In this document: one piece after another, positions 1 through 8,594 of the stretch
How positions within the stretch are numbered: position 1 is the first letter of the stretch
How the letters are laid out: the number at the start of each line of letters is the position of its first letter
Source of the DNA: VHCN01 sp964589935
Lineage (GTDB): Bacteria; Verrucomicrobiota; Verrucomicrobiia; Limisphaerales; VHCN01
Assembly: GCA_964589935.1 (NCBI GenBank)
Contig: CAZPVD010000002.1
Location: 186,001-250,000, forward strand
Length of the DNA: 64,000 nt
Reading direction: 5' to 3'
Position numbers and translations under genes: made by a program
The notes under the pieces: model-generated
Database searches by the model: none
Told to the model about the DNA's origin: nothing
Seen by the model: the letters and a program-made list of their open reading frames with translations, nothing else

Positions 1-23
1 ATCCCGATTGGCCTGAAAATCGC

Positions 24-2021
24 CTAAACACGCCCGTGAACCAGCGTTTCCACAACGGTGGGATCGGCCAGCGTCGAGGTGTCGCCTAGGTTCTCCGTCT
101 CGCCCTCAGCAATCTTGCGCAGGATGCGGCGCATGATCTTGCCGGAGCGCGTCTTGGGCAGCCCGTCGGTGAATTGGATTTTTTCCGGCACGGCGTGCGG
201 GCCGAGGATGTCGCGGACCTTTTGGTTGATTTCCTTGTGGATTTGTTCGCTCGCCGCGATGCCGGTCTTGAGCGTGACGTAGGCGTAAATGGCAAAGCCT
301 TTGATGTCGTGCGGATAACCGACCACCGCCGCCTCGGCCACTGCCGTGTGCGCTCCGATTGCACCCTCAACCTCGGCCGTGCCGATGTTGTGGCCGGACA
401 CGATGAGGATGTCGTCCACGCGGCCGGTGATCCAATAATAGCCGTCAGGATCGCGCCAGCAGCCGTCGCCGGTGAAATATTTTCCGAGGAAGCGCCTGAA
501 ATAAGTGTCCACGAACCGCTGGTGATCGCCGAAGACGGTGCGCATCTGGCCGGGCCAGCTCGCCTTCAAACACAAATTGCCGCGCACGTCGTTGCCGAGA
601 AGTTCATTGCCCTGGTCGTCCACCACGGCGGGCTGCACGCCGGGCAATGGCAGCGTGGCGGAACCGGGCTTAGTCGGGATCGCGCCGGGCAATGGCGTAA
701 TCAAAATGCCGCCGGTCTCGGTCTGCCACCATGTGTCCACGATGGGACAGCGCGATTTGCCGACGACCTTGAAATACCAGTTCCACTCCGGCTCCTTGAT
801 CGGCTCGCCGACGGTCCCGAGCAGGCGCAGCGAACTCAAGTCATGCAGGTTCGGCCATTTATCGCCTTCCTTCATCAGCGCGCGCAACGCCGTCGGCGCG
901 GTGTAGAAGATGTTCACCTTGTGCTTCGCCACGACCTGCCAGAAGCGCCCGTAATCGGGGAAGTTCGGCACGCCCTCGAACATCAGCGTCGTGGCACGGT
1001 TCGCGAGCGGGCCGTAGATGATGTAGCTGTGGCCGGTGATCCAGCCGATGTCCGCCGTGCACCAGTAGATGTCGCCGGGGTTGTAGTCGAAGACGTAGTG
1101 ATGCGTATAGGCCGCATAGGTGAGATAGCCGCCCGTCGTGTGAAGCACTCCCTTGGGCTTACCGGTGGAACCGCTGGTATAAAGGATGAAAAGCGGGTCT
1201 TCCGCGTCCATAACCTCGGGTGCGCAGGTCGGCGCAGCGGCACCGAGCGCGTCGTGCCACCACACATCGCGGCCCGCCTGCATCTCGACGGGCGTGCCGG
1301 TGCGGCGGACAACGAGGATTTTTTCCACGCTCGGCGTTCGCGGCGCGGCCTTGTCGGCGTTAGCCTTCATCGGGATGTCGTGCTTCACGCCACGCACGCC
1401 GGTGTCCTGCGTGATGATGACTTTGCAGCCGGAGTCGTTGATGCGCGTGACGAGGCTTTCAGCGGAGAACGCGCCGAACACGACCGAATGCACCGCGCCG
1501 ATGCGCGCGCACGCGAGCACCGCGACGGCTAGCTCGGGAATCATCTGCAAATAAATGCACACGCGGTCGCCCTTGTGGACGCCGAGCGCCTTGAGCGCGT
1601 TGGCCGCGCGCTGCACCTGCTGGTGAAGCTCGCGATACGTCACGCGGCGCGACTCGTCGGGATTGCTGCCCTCCCAGATCAGCGCCGTCACGTCGCCGTG
1701 GCCAGCCTCGACATGGCGGTCCACGCAGTTGTAACAGGCGTTGAGTTTGCCGCCGATGAACCACTCGATGCTGACGTTGTCGCGGTAGTTCACATCGGAG
1801 AGCTTGCTCCACTTCTGCTGCCACGCGAGCCGGTTCGCCTGTGCGGTCCAGAACTTCTCCGGGTCGCGGATGGATTCGTCGTAAAGCGCGCGATACTCGG
1901 CGAGCGACTTGACGTGCGCGCGGGCGGAGGCTGCTGCGGGCGGCTGAAAAACAGGAATCTCGGCGGCGGACTTGGTCTGGCTCATAATCTTCGCAATCTT
2001 CGCGGAAATTTTCCCGGCCAT
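24..2021 (-). CDS. acs: Acetyl-CoA synthetase (AMP-forming)
   Basis: The 665-residue product is the usual length for Acs, which activates acetate with ATP and CoA through acetyl-AMP in the cytoplasm. The adenylate-forming signature YTSGSTGKPKGV lies near residues 280-291. The C-terminal motif GLPKTRSGKIMRR near 620-632 carries the lysine that is acetylated to switch the enzyme off in characterised homologues. The domain order is the N-terminal ACAS region, the large AMP-binding domain and the small C-terminal domain. I keep the first ATG; an ATG twelve codons downstream (1985) is an alternative because neither has a clear Shine-Dalgarno site. It lies 56 bases downstream of nothing on its own strand except the glutamine-synthetase gene that follows it, so it may be the first gene of that strand's run or be transcribed alone. 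Confidence 0.95.
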   Translation of the reverse strand: MAGKISAKIAKIMSQTKSAAEIPVFQPPAAASARAHVKSLAEYRALYDESIRDPEKFWTAQANRLAWQQKWSKLSDVNYRDNVSIEWFIGGKLNACYNCVDRHVEAGHGDVTALIWEGSNPDESRRVTYRELHQQVQRAANALKALGVHKGDRVCIYLQMIPELAVAVLACARIGAVHSVVFGAFSAESLVTRINDSGCKVIITQDTGVRGVKHDIPMKANADKAAPRTPSVEKILVVRRTGTPVEMQAGRDVWWHDALGAAAPTCAPEVMDAEDPLFILYTSGSTGKPKGVLHTTGGYLTYAAYTHHYVFDYNPGDIYWCTADIGWITGHSYIIYGPLANRATTLMFEGVPNFPDYGRFWQVVAKHKVNIFYTAPTALRALMKEGDKWPNLHDLSSLRLLGTVGEPIKEPEWNWYFKVVGKSRCPIVDTWWQTETGGILITPLPGAIPTKPGSATLPLPGVQPAVVDDQGNELLGNDVRGNLCLKASWPGQMRTVFGDHQRFVDTYFRRFLGKYFTGDGCWRDPDGYYWITGRVDDILIVSGHNIGTAEVEGAIGAHTAVAEAAVVGYPHDIKGFAIYAYVTLKTGIAASEQIHKEINQKVRDILGPHAVPEKIQFTDGLPKTRSGKIMRRILRKIAEGETENLGDTSTLADPTVVETLVHGRV

Positions 2022-2077
2022 GTTAGGAGCGAACCGCGACGCGTCAACCCCGAAGGCTAATCAGACCGGCGGCACTC

Positions 2078-3424
2078 TCAAATCTGCTCAAAGTAACGCT
2101 GCTTCTCCCAATCCGTCACGGCGTTGCCGAACGCTTCGTGCTCCAGCCGCGCGTGATGCACGTAAAATTCCACCACGTCGTCACGGAACGCGGCACGGGC
2201 GAGCTTGGATTTTTCCAGCAGATCGGTGGCGTCGCGCAGCGAACTCGGCAGATGCACGAGCTTCGGGTCCACATAGGCGTTGCCGCGATACTCAGGGCCA
2301 CAATCGAGTCCCTCGCGCACGCCGGCCATGCCGGCGGCGAGCATCGCGGCGAAGGCGAGATACGGATTCGCGTCCGCGCCGGGCATGCGGTTCTCGATGC
2401 GGAACGAATCGCCGCGGCCCACGACGCGGAAGCCGGTCGTGCGATTGTCCACCGCCCACGCCATGCGCGTCGGTGCCCAACTGCCGGGCTGGTAACGCTT
2501 GTAGCTGTTGATGGTAGGCCCGAAGAAGAGACACAGCTCCGGCGAATACTTCATCAGCCCGCCGAGAAATTGGCGGAAGTGCTTGGAGCCTGCGCGCTGC
2601 TTCGCGTCCCAAAACAAGTTCTTCCCGCCCTTCCACAGACTCATGTGGATGTGGCATGAGCTGCCGGCCTCGCCGGGCGCATACTTCGCCATGAACGTCA
2701 CCGCCTTGCCGTGCTGCTCGGCCATTTCCCGCACGCCCTGCTTGAAGAGCGCGTGCATGTCCGCCATCGGCAACGGCGCGGCGCAGGTGAAGTTGATCTC
2801 GTGCTGGCCGCGGCTCCACTCGCCCTTGCTGCTCTCCACCGGCACGCGCGCGGCGCACATGCCGTTGCGGATGGCGCGCATCAGCGGCTCGTCGCGCGTC
2901 GGCTGCATGAGGTGGTAATCAATCCGGTAATCGCTCGACGGCTGGAGGTCGCGGTAGCCGCCCGTGTGCGCGGCGTGGTAGGTCTGGTTGAACAGGTAGA
3001 ACTCCAGCTCGCTCGCGCAGAGGCAGGTCTGGCCCTGCTTCGCGAGCAAGTCCAACTGCCGCCGCAGGACCGAGCGCGGGGCTTCCACCACCAGTTCGCC
3101 GTTCTCGCGCACGAAGTCGCACAGCACCATCGCCGCGCCCGGCTGCCACGGCAACGCGCGCAACGTCGAGAAATCCGGGCGGAACCCGAAGTCGCCGAAG
3201 CCCGTGGCCCAGTTCGCGACCTTGAAGCCGTCGAGCGGGTCCATGTCCATGTTGACCGTGAGCAGGTAGCTGCACCCGTGCGTCCTGTGCTTCACGACCG
3301 AGCCGAGGAAGAAGTCCGCGCGGAACCGCTTGCCCACGAGCCGCCCGAACGGGTCGGGGAACGCGACGAGGATGGTGTCAATGGCACCGGACTTAACTTG
3401 GGATTTGAGTTGGGGCAGTGTCAT
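2078..3424 (-). CDS. Glutamine synthetase family protein, gamma-glutamylamine ligase-like (PuuA/GlnA4 type)
   Basis: This 448-residue protein has the glutamine synthetase catalytic core, with the ATP/metal segment CHIHMSLW near residues 257-264 and NRMPGADANPYLA near 344-356. It is the length of PuuA, GlnA3/GlnA4 and IpuC, which ligate glutamate to an amine rather than to ammonia, and it sits with an aldehyde dehydrogenase, an APC permease and an iron alcohol dehydrogenase. That context argues for gamma-glutamylation of an imported amine or amino alcohol rather than primary nitrogen assimilation; this is inference. Its ATG overlaps the stop of the upstream HNH-like gene by four bases (ATGA), so the two are probably co-translated. 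A housekeeping GlnA role is the alternative. Confidence 0.85.
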   Translation of the reverse strand: MTLPQLKSQVKSGAIDTILVAFPDPFGRLVGKRFRADFFLGSVVKHRTHGCSYLLTVNMDMDPLDGFKVANWATGFGDFGFRPDFSTLRALPWQPGAAMVLCDFVRENGELVVEAPRSVLRRQLDLLAKQGQTCLCASELEFYLFNQTYHAAHTGGYRDLQPSSDYRIDYHLMQPTRDEPLMRAIRNGMCAARVPVESSKGEWSRGQHEINFTCAAPLPMADMHALFKQGVREMAEQHGKAVTFMAKYAPGEAGSSCHIHMSLWKGGKNLFWDAKQRAGSKHFRQFLGGLMKYSPELCLFFGPTINSYKRYQPGSWAPTRMAWAVDNRTTGFRVVGRGDSFRIENRMPGADANPYLAFAAMLAAGMAGVREGLDCGPEYRGNAYVDPKLVHLPSSLRDATDLLEKSKLARAAFRDDVVEFYVHHARLEHEAFGNAVTDWEKQRYFEQI

Positions 3425-4233
3425 GATGTGGGCTTTCTGATTGGAACGCTCTGAATACTTCTCTTTCTTCGCTTCAATTGAGCAGGTGTTCGTTGTGCCT
3501 CTCCAAATCGGCAGGCTACATCCTTAAGAAAATGAATCTGTCGTATGTCCTCAATCGAAACCACCAATTCGTCTCTTGTGGTCAATGAAAACTCTGAAAC
3601 ACCTTTCGGAAGCGAGTGGCTTGATACCGCAAAGTTGAACAGGTAGCCACAGACTACGAACCGATACCAACGATATCCATCTGCTCGCGCAACATCCGGC
3701 TGGAGAATCCAGTCGTGATACATTTTCCCGTCAATCAGCACCGCTACGATGAGACACGGGTAATCATCCTGATCAAGGGGGTCACCGGCTATAAGAGCTT
3801 GCCGAATGCGTTCGCCGTGCTTCTGGCCAAGATCCACTTGACTGAAAAGCTCGCCTTCTGCCGCATGCATTCGCCAGAGCAGAGACATCAGAAAGAGTTT
3901 GAATATCTTGTAGCCGACTTTTGCGAAACGAATGGTTTTCTGACCGCGAGCCATTGGCTTTGCGACATCTCCGAAGAAGACTTTGCTGGCGTAATCATCC
4001 CATTCTCCGCTACGACCTTCGCAGGTTTCGCAGAGAAGATACTCTCGATAGCCCTTTTTTCCAAAATCGTCTGCGACAGTTTTGTCAGTGCTAATCACGT
4101 GGAACTTGTGCTCCGGCATGTCGTAGATGCGGCGGTAGAAGAACTCAGGCACGATATGAGAGTGTCGGAGCTTGGCTGCCCGACGACAAAGCGCGCAGTC
4201 GGCACGAGTCTGTTTATTCGGCGACGTAAACAT
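3421..4233 (-). CDS. HNH-nuclease-like zinc-binding protein, function unknown
   Basis: This 270-residue protein has a Cys pair at 13/16 (CALC), then an H-S-H-I-V-P segment at 24-29, and a second Cys pair at 68/71 (CETC), the layout of a treble-clef HNH-like fold. I cannot see the complete catalytic HNH triad with confidence, so nuclease activity is only possible. There is no signal peptide or obvious membrane segment. The start overlaps the 3' end of the aldehyde dehydrogenase gene by 20 bases and the stop overlaps the glutamine synthetase start by four, so it is embedded in the catabolic operon. Its base composition is visibly poorer in GC than both neighbours, which suggests recent acquisition. 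Confidence 0.65.
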   Translation of the reverse strand: MFTSPNKQTRADCALCRRAAKLRHSHIVPEFFYRRIYDMPEHKFHVISTDKTVADDFGKKGYREYLLCETCEGRSGEWDDYASKVFFGDVAKPMARGQKTIRFAKVGYKIFKLFLMSLLWRMHAAEGELFSQVDLGQKHGERIRQALIAGDPLDQDDYPCLIVAVLIDGKMYHDWILQPDVARADGYRWYRFVVCGYLFNFAVSSHSLPKGVSEFSLTTRDELVVSIEDIRQIHFLKDVACRFGEAQRTPAQLKRRKRSIQSVPIRKPTS

Positions 4234-5647
4234 TCTTCAGTTCCGTGTAACCCTCCATCGCCGCCATGCCCAAATCACGGCCAAGCCCGCTCTGTTTGTA
4301 GCCGCCGAACGGAGCCTCGACGTGAACGCTGCTGTGCGAGTTGATGCTCAGGACGCCGCTCTGCACGGCGCGGGCGACGCGCAGGGCGCGGCGGATGTCG
4401 TTCGTCCAGATGGAGCCGCTCAGGCCGTAGGGCGAGGCGTTCACGGCGCGGAGCATCTGCGTCTCGTGGTCGAAGGGGACGATGCACACGACGGGGCCGA
4501 AGATTTCCTCGCGCCAGCAGCGGGTGGATTTGTCCACGTCGAGCAGGACGGTGGGTTCGAGGTAGAAGCCCTTCGCGGACGGTCGCTTGCCGCCGCAGCC
4601 GAACTGCGTGCCATGCTTCCGCGCGTCGGCGAGAAAGTCCTCCACGCTCGCGCGCTGGCTGGCGGAGACGAGCGGGCCGAGTTGCGTCGCGTCCAGCGCG
4701 GGGTTGCCGATGACCAGCTCTCTGGTGGCGGCGATGAAGCGTTCGGCGAACGGCTCGTAAATGCTTTGCTCGACGAAGACGCGGCTGCGGGCGCAGCAGT
4801 CCTGGCCGGTGTTCGCGAAGACGCTCATGGGCGAGGTGTCGGCGGCGCGCTGCCAGTCGGCGTCGGCGAAGACGATGTTGGGCGACTTGCCGCCGAGTTC
4901 GAGCGAGACACGCTTCAGGTCGCGCGCTGCGAGTTCCATGATGCGCCGGCCAATCTCGGTCGAGCCGGTGAAGGAAACCTTGCGCACGAGCGGGTGCGTG
5001 ACGAGCGCGTCGCCGATGGCCGAGCCGGGGCCGGCGAGCACCTGCAACACGCCGGGCGGCAGGCCGGCGGCGTGCACGAGTTCGCCGAGCCGGAGCGCGG
5101 TGAGCGGCGAGAGCGACGCGGGCTTGAGCACGACGCAGTTGCCGGCGGCCAGCGCGGGCGCGGCCTTCCAGCACGCGATGGGAAACGGAAAATTCCACGG
5201 CACGATGGCCGCGACCACGCCCATCGGCTCGCGCAAGGTGAAGTCGAGGCCGCCACGCGCGACCGGGATGGTCTGCCCGCAGAACTGGCCGATAGCCCCG
5301 GCGTAATACTCGAAGACCCGTGCGCCGAGGCCGATTTCATCGCGCGCATCGCTGATGGGCTTGCCGATGTTGGCGCATTCGAGTTGCGCGAGTTCCTCCA
5401 GATGCTCGCGGAGCACGCGGGCGATGTTGAAGAGAATCTCCGCACGCTTGCCCGGCGCGAGGTTGCGCCAGCCGTCCTCCCAAGCGCGCTGGGCGGACTC
5501 GACAGCGGCGTGGGCATCGGCAGCCGAGGCGGCGGCGACTTCGGTGAAGGTTTCCTCGGTGGCGGGGTTGGTTAGTTGAGTGCGCGCGCCGGTCGAGCCA
5601 TCGCGGTGAACCCCATCAACAAACAGCTTCGTCGGGAATTGATTCAT
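4214..5647 (-). CDS. NAD(P)-dependent aldehyde dehydrogenase
   Basis: The 477-residue product is a typical class I/II aldehyde dehydrogenase, oxidising an aldehyde to its carboxylate in the cytoplasm. The general-base glutamate lies in LELGGKSP near residue 249 and the nucleophilic cysteine in GQDCCARS near 281-287. The N-terminal PATEE segment and the C-terminal FGGYKQSGLGR-like segment are family hallmarks. The gene starts four bases inside the end of the APC permease gene (ATGA overlap), so permease and dehydrogenase are translationally coupled, as expected if the imported compound is converted to an aldehyde. With the PuuA-like ligase downstream, gamma-glutamyl aldehydes (as for PuuC) are plausible substrates, but the sequence does not fix this. 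Confidence 0.93.
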   Translation of the reverse strand: MNQFPTKLFVDGVHRDGSTGARTQLTNPATEETFTEVAAASAADAHAAVESAQRAWEDGWRNLAPGKRAEILFNIARVLREHLEELAQLECANIGKPISDARDEIGLGARVFEYYAGAIGQFCGQTIPVARGGLDFTLREPMGVVAAIVPWNFPFPIACWKAAPALAAGNCVVLKPASLSPLTALRLGELVHAAGLPPGVLQVLAGPGSAIGDALVTHPLVRKVSFTGSTEIGRRIMELAARDLKRVSLELGGKSPNIVFADADWQRAADTSPMSVFANTGQDCCARSRVFVEQSIYEPFAERFIAATRELVIGNPALDATQLGPLVSASQRASVEDFLADARKHGTQFGCGGKRPSAKGFYLEPTVLLDVDKSTRCWREEIFGPVVCIVPFDHETQMLRAVNASPYGLSGSIWTNDIRRALRVARAVQSGVLSINSHSSVHVEAPFGGYKQSGLGRDLGMAAMEGYTELKNVYVAE

Positions 5648-7107
5648 ATCTCTTCAGCAATGGTGGCGGTCTGCGGCGGGCCTTTGAAGCGCCGCTTCTC
5701 CAACCCGAACCAAACAGCCAGCAGCAGCACGACCGTGCCGCCGACAATTTTCACCGCCTGTTCATTCGGCGGCTGCATCCCGATGACGATGAGGAAGAGG
5801 CAGCCGAGCGTGGAGATGACGGCGAGCGGACGATAGAGGCGGCCGATTTGCCACGGCCCCATGCGCGTCCAGGTGCGACCGTGCGCGAAGAAGCCAGCGG
5901 CAACGGGCAGCACGTAGCTGAGGTAGAGGAAGATGACGCACACCGCCGCGATGGTCACGTAAGGCACGAGGATGGTGAACAGCGCCGCCGCGATGGCCGC
6001 GAACCACACGGCGACGGAGGGCGACTTGCTGGCCGGGTTCACGCGACGCAGCGCGTCGGAGAACGGGAGGCCGCCGTCGCGCGCGAAGGCATACGTCATG
6101 CGCGAGGCGGACGTGAGCGCGGCGAGTCCGCAGAGGTATTGCGCGACGATGATGAGCGCGAGCAGCACCGACGCGAGCGCGGGCGGCAGCGCGGCCTTCA
6201 TCGTCCACGGCACGACGTTCGCGCCCTGCTCGACGCCTTCCTTCACCGAGGGCATCGCGAGCAGGATGGCGCAAATCATCACCCAGCCGAATACGCCCGA
6301 CACCCACACGGAACGCACGATGCCCTTGGGCACGTTCACCGCCGCGCCGATGGTTTCCTCGCTCGTGTGCGCCGAGGCGTCGAAGCCCGTGATGGTGTAG
6401 GCCGGCAGCAGGAAGCCGAGCGCGAAGAGCCACACGATGTTGTCCTGCTTGGGAAACACCGCGCCGTCGCCGGCGGGAAGACCGCTGTAGTTCGTGAACG
6501 TCCACAGCCGCGCCCACTCGAATTGCTTCGTCGCGAGCAGCAGCGCCACGGTCAGCGCGGTCGCGACGATGAGAATCAACCAGCCGCTCAAGTCCGTGAG
6601 GCGCGTGGTGAGATGGATGCCGTAATGATTCAGCAAGCCTTGCGAAAGCGTCATCAACACGATGACCGCGGTGCGGAGCGTGGGCGCGTTGATGCTCGCC
6701 GGCACATCGAACGCGGCGGTGGCGAAGTCGTAAGTGCCCGCGTTGATGGCCGCGAGCACGGTGATGAGGCCGGCCAGGTTGAACCACGCCGTCACCCAGC
6801 CGCACGCGCGTCCGCCGAGGATGCTGCCCCAGTGATACAGCCCGCCCGCCGTCGGGAACGCGCTCGCCACCTGCGCCATCGTCGCCGCGACACACAGCGA
6901 GAACAGGCACACCAGCGGCCAGCCCAACCCGATGCTCGCCCCGCCCGCGCTGCACAAACCGACGTGAAACGACGTGATGCCGCCCGCCAGGATGCAGATG
7001 ATGGAGAGCGAGATGGCGAAGTTTGAGAAGCCGCTCATGCGCCGCGACAGCTCCTGTTCGTAGCCGAGCTGGCGGAGGAGCTTCTCGTCGTCGGGATGGT
7101 GGCTCAT
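5644..7107 (-). CDS. APC-family amino acid/amine permease
   Basis: This 487-residue inner-membrane protein has about twelve hydrophobic segments and the N-terminal signature of the amino acid/choline transporter branch of the APC superfamily (LGYEQELSRRMSGFSNFA, then an FPTAGGLYHW segment in the TM2-TM3 region). Characterised members of that branch import GABA, choline, ethanolamine or polyamines. It is the first gene of the permease, aldehyde dehydrogenase, HNH-like and glutamine-synthetase run, and its stop overlaps the dehydrogenase start. Substrate identity is inferred only from context: an amine or amino alcohol that is then gamma-glutamylated and oxidised. Four imperfect heptamers lie just before its start codon. 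Confidence 0.88.
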   Translation of the reverse strand: MSHHPDDEKLLRQLGYEQELSRRMSGFSNFAISLSIICILAGGITSFHVGLCSAGGASIGLGWPLVCLFSLCVAATMAQVASAFPTAGGLYHWGSILGGRACGWVTAWFNLAGLITVLAAINAGTYDFATAAFDVPASINAPTLRTAVIVLMTLSQGLLNHYGIHLTTRLTDLSGWLILIVATALTVALLLATKQFEWARLWTFTNYSGLPAGDGAVFPKQDNIVWLFALGFLLPAYTITGFDASAHTSEETIGAAVNVPKGIVRSVWVSGVFGWVMICAILLAMPSVKEGVEQGANVVPWTMKAALPPALASVLLALIIVAQYLCGLAALTSASRMTYAFARDGGLPFSDALRRVNPASKSPSVAVWFAAIAAALFTILVPYVTIAAVCVIFLYLSYVLPVAAGFFAHGRTWTRMGPWQIGRLYRPLAVISTLGCLFLIVIGMQPPNEQAVKIVGGTVVLLLAVWFGLEKRRFKGPPQTATIAEEI

Positions 7108-7110
7108 GGG

Positions 7111-7138
7111 GCGTAAAACGTAATGCGTAACGCGTAAG
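7111..7138. repeat. Four imperfect heptanucleotide repeats before the permease gene
   Basis: On the plus strand the units are GCGTAAA, ACGTAAT, GCGTAAC and GCGTAAG, four tandem 7-base units sharing the core CGTAA. They lie in the 39-base gap between the alcohol dehydrogenase stop and the permease start, directly in the 5' leader of the permease on the minus strand. No protein is encoded. Such heptamer tracts may be slippage-prone repeats; whether this one affects translation of the permease cannot be told from sequence. Confidence 0.6.
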
Positions 7139-7146
7139 GAAGGCGG

Positions 7147-8307
7147 CTACATCGAGGCCAAGTAGAGTTCGCGCAAATCGGCAGCCGTGACGGGGACGGC
7201 ATTCGTCCTGTGGCACGGGTCGTCCCATGCTTGGGCGACGAGGGCATCGAGTTGCTCGGGCTTCACGCCGTGGTCGCGGAGCCTGGTGTTGAGACTGATG
7301 CCAGCAAGGAACTCACCGATGAGGGCGATGGTGCGCTCGTCAGCTTCCGTGTTGCCGCACTTCATCACTTCCAGCCCGCAGGCGATGCCGACGCGGCGGT
7401 AGAGGCCGGGCTTGCGGGCGGCGCAGAAGTTCATGCTGGCGACGAGGCAGAGGGCGTTGGCGAGGCCGTGGTGCATTCCGCAAATCGTCGAGAGCGGGTG
7501 CGCGAGCGAGTGGACGACGCCGAGGTCTTTCTGAAATGCGACCGCGCCCATGGCGGCGGCGACGAGCATCTTGCCGCGCGCGTCGAGGTCCTTGCCGTCG
7601 CGCACGGCGCGGGGCAGGGCGTCCACGATGAGCCGGATGCCTTCGAGCGCGATGCCGTCGCACATCGGGTGGAACGCGAGGCAGGTGAAGCTCTCGATGC
7701 AGTGTGTGAGCGCGTCCGCGCCGGTGGCGGCGGTGAGCTTCGGCGGCAGGCCGACGGTGAGGTCGGGGTCGAGGATGACGAGCTTGGCGAGCAGTTCGGG
7801 ATGGAAGAGCACGGCCTTGCGCCGCGTGGCGTCGAGCGTGATGACGGAGCTGCGGCCCACTTCGCTCCCAGTGCCGGCGGTCGTGGGAATCGCGATGAAC
7901 GGCGCGAGGCCCGACCAGTCCGGTTCGTCGTAGAACTTCGCGAGATCGAAACCGGGTCGCTTCACGAGCAGCCGCGCAGCCTTGCCCGCGTCCAGTGCGC
8001 TCCCACCGCCGATGGCGATGATACCATCGCAGTGCTTCTCCTGAAACAGCGCCGCCGGCTCGCGCACGTCGGACTCGATGGGATTCGGATGCACGCCGGA
8101 GTAGAGAAACCATTTTGTCCCCATCCCTTCTTTACCCAGTGTCGTCGTCAAGGCGTGGAATGCATCGGTTTTCAACAGACCCGCGTCCGTAACGACGAGC
8201 GGGCGGCGGACACCGAGCTTCGCCAGCCGCGCGGGAAGTTCGGCGAGCGTGCCCGGGCCGAAAAGAGTGGTCGTGGGGAAGGAGAACGTCGCCACGGGAG
8301 AACTCAT
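7147..8307 (-). CDS. Iron-containing alcohol dehydrogenase
   Basis: The 386-residue product has the family III alcohol dehydrogenase layout: an N-terminal Rossmann-like half with the GGGSALDAGK segment, the motif GTGSEV, and a C-terminal half with metal ligands in GADALTHCIES and in the His-rich HPLSTICGMHHG segment. These enzymes reduce or oxidise alcohol/aldehyde pairs with NAD(P) and Fe(II). It is separated by only 39 bases from the APC permease downstream, so it probably begins the whole permease/dehydrogenase/ligase run. An alcohol dehydrogenase beside an aldehyde dehydrogenase and a gamma-glutamyl ligase favours an amino alcohol such as ethanolamine as the substrate; that is inference. 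Confidence 0.92.
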   Translation of the reverse strand: MSSPVATFSFPTTTLFGPGTLAELPARLAKLGVRRPLVVTDAGLLKTDAFHALTTTLGKEGMGTKWFLYSGVHPNPIESDVREPAALFQEKHCDGIIAIGGGSALDAGKAARLLVKRPGFDLAKFYDEPDWSGLAPFIAIPTTAGTGSEVGRSSVITLDATRRKAVLFHPELLAKLVILDPDLTVGLPPKLTAATGADALTHCIESFTCLAFHPMCDGIALEGIRLIVDALPRAVRDGKDLDARGKMLVAAAMGAVAFQKDLGVVHSLAHPLSTICGMHHGLANALCLVASMNFCAARKPGLYRRVGIACGLEVMKCGNTEADERTIALIGEFLAGISLNTRLRDHGVKPEQLDALVAQAWDDPCHRTNAVPVTAADLRELYLASM

Positions 8308-8509
8308 GCGGGAGAAGTGTGCGCGATTCAGCCGCGAGCGTCGAGTTTCCTTTAGGATGAGGAAAGCGTGCGGAGTTTGCCCTGCAGCCGCATTGCATTT
8401 ACAGGTGGGCAGGTGTTCTCACGATTAAATTCGGGTTGGAAACCTTCGAAATCATGCAATTTCCTCCGCGATGTCCCTGTTTTGCTAGCAGCCGCCTTTA
8501 CAATCGCGC

Positions 8510-8537
8510 TTGAGAATGGCACACTTATTTCTAATGC
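8510..8537 (+). promoter_or_regulatory. Possible sigma-70-like promoter for the REC-PAS gene
   Basis: In the 287-base divergent gap between the alcohol dehydrogenase and the regulator gene, TTGAGA (8510-8515) is followed after 16 bases by TAATGC (8532-8537), about 58 bases before the ATG. The match to the -10 consensus is modest and the consensus in this phylum is poorly known, so this is only a candidate. I see no other gene in the gap. Confidence 0.25.
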
Positions 8538-8594
8538 GAGCTTTGGTTACGCGGGCTATCGCCGGGTTTCTAACGTGTCAGGCATGATGGTCTT

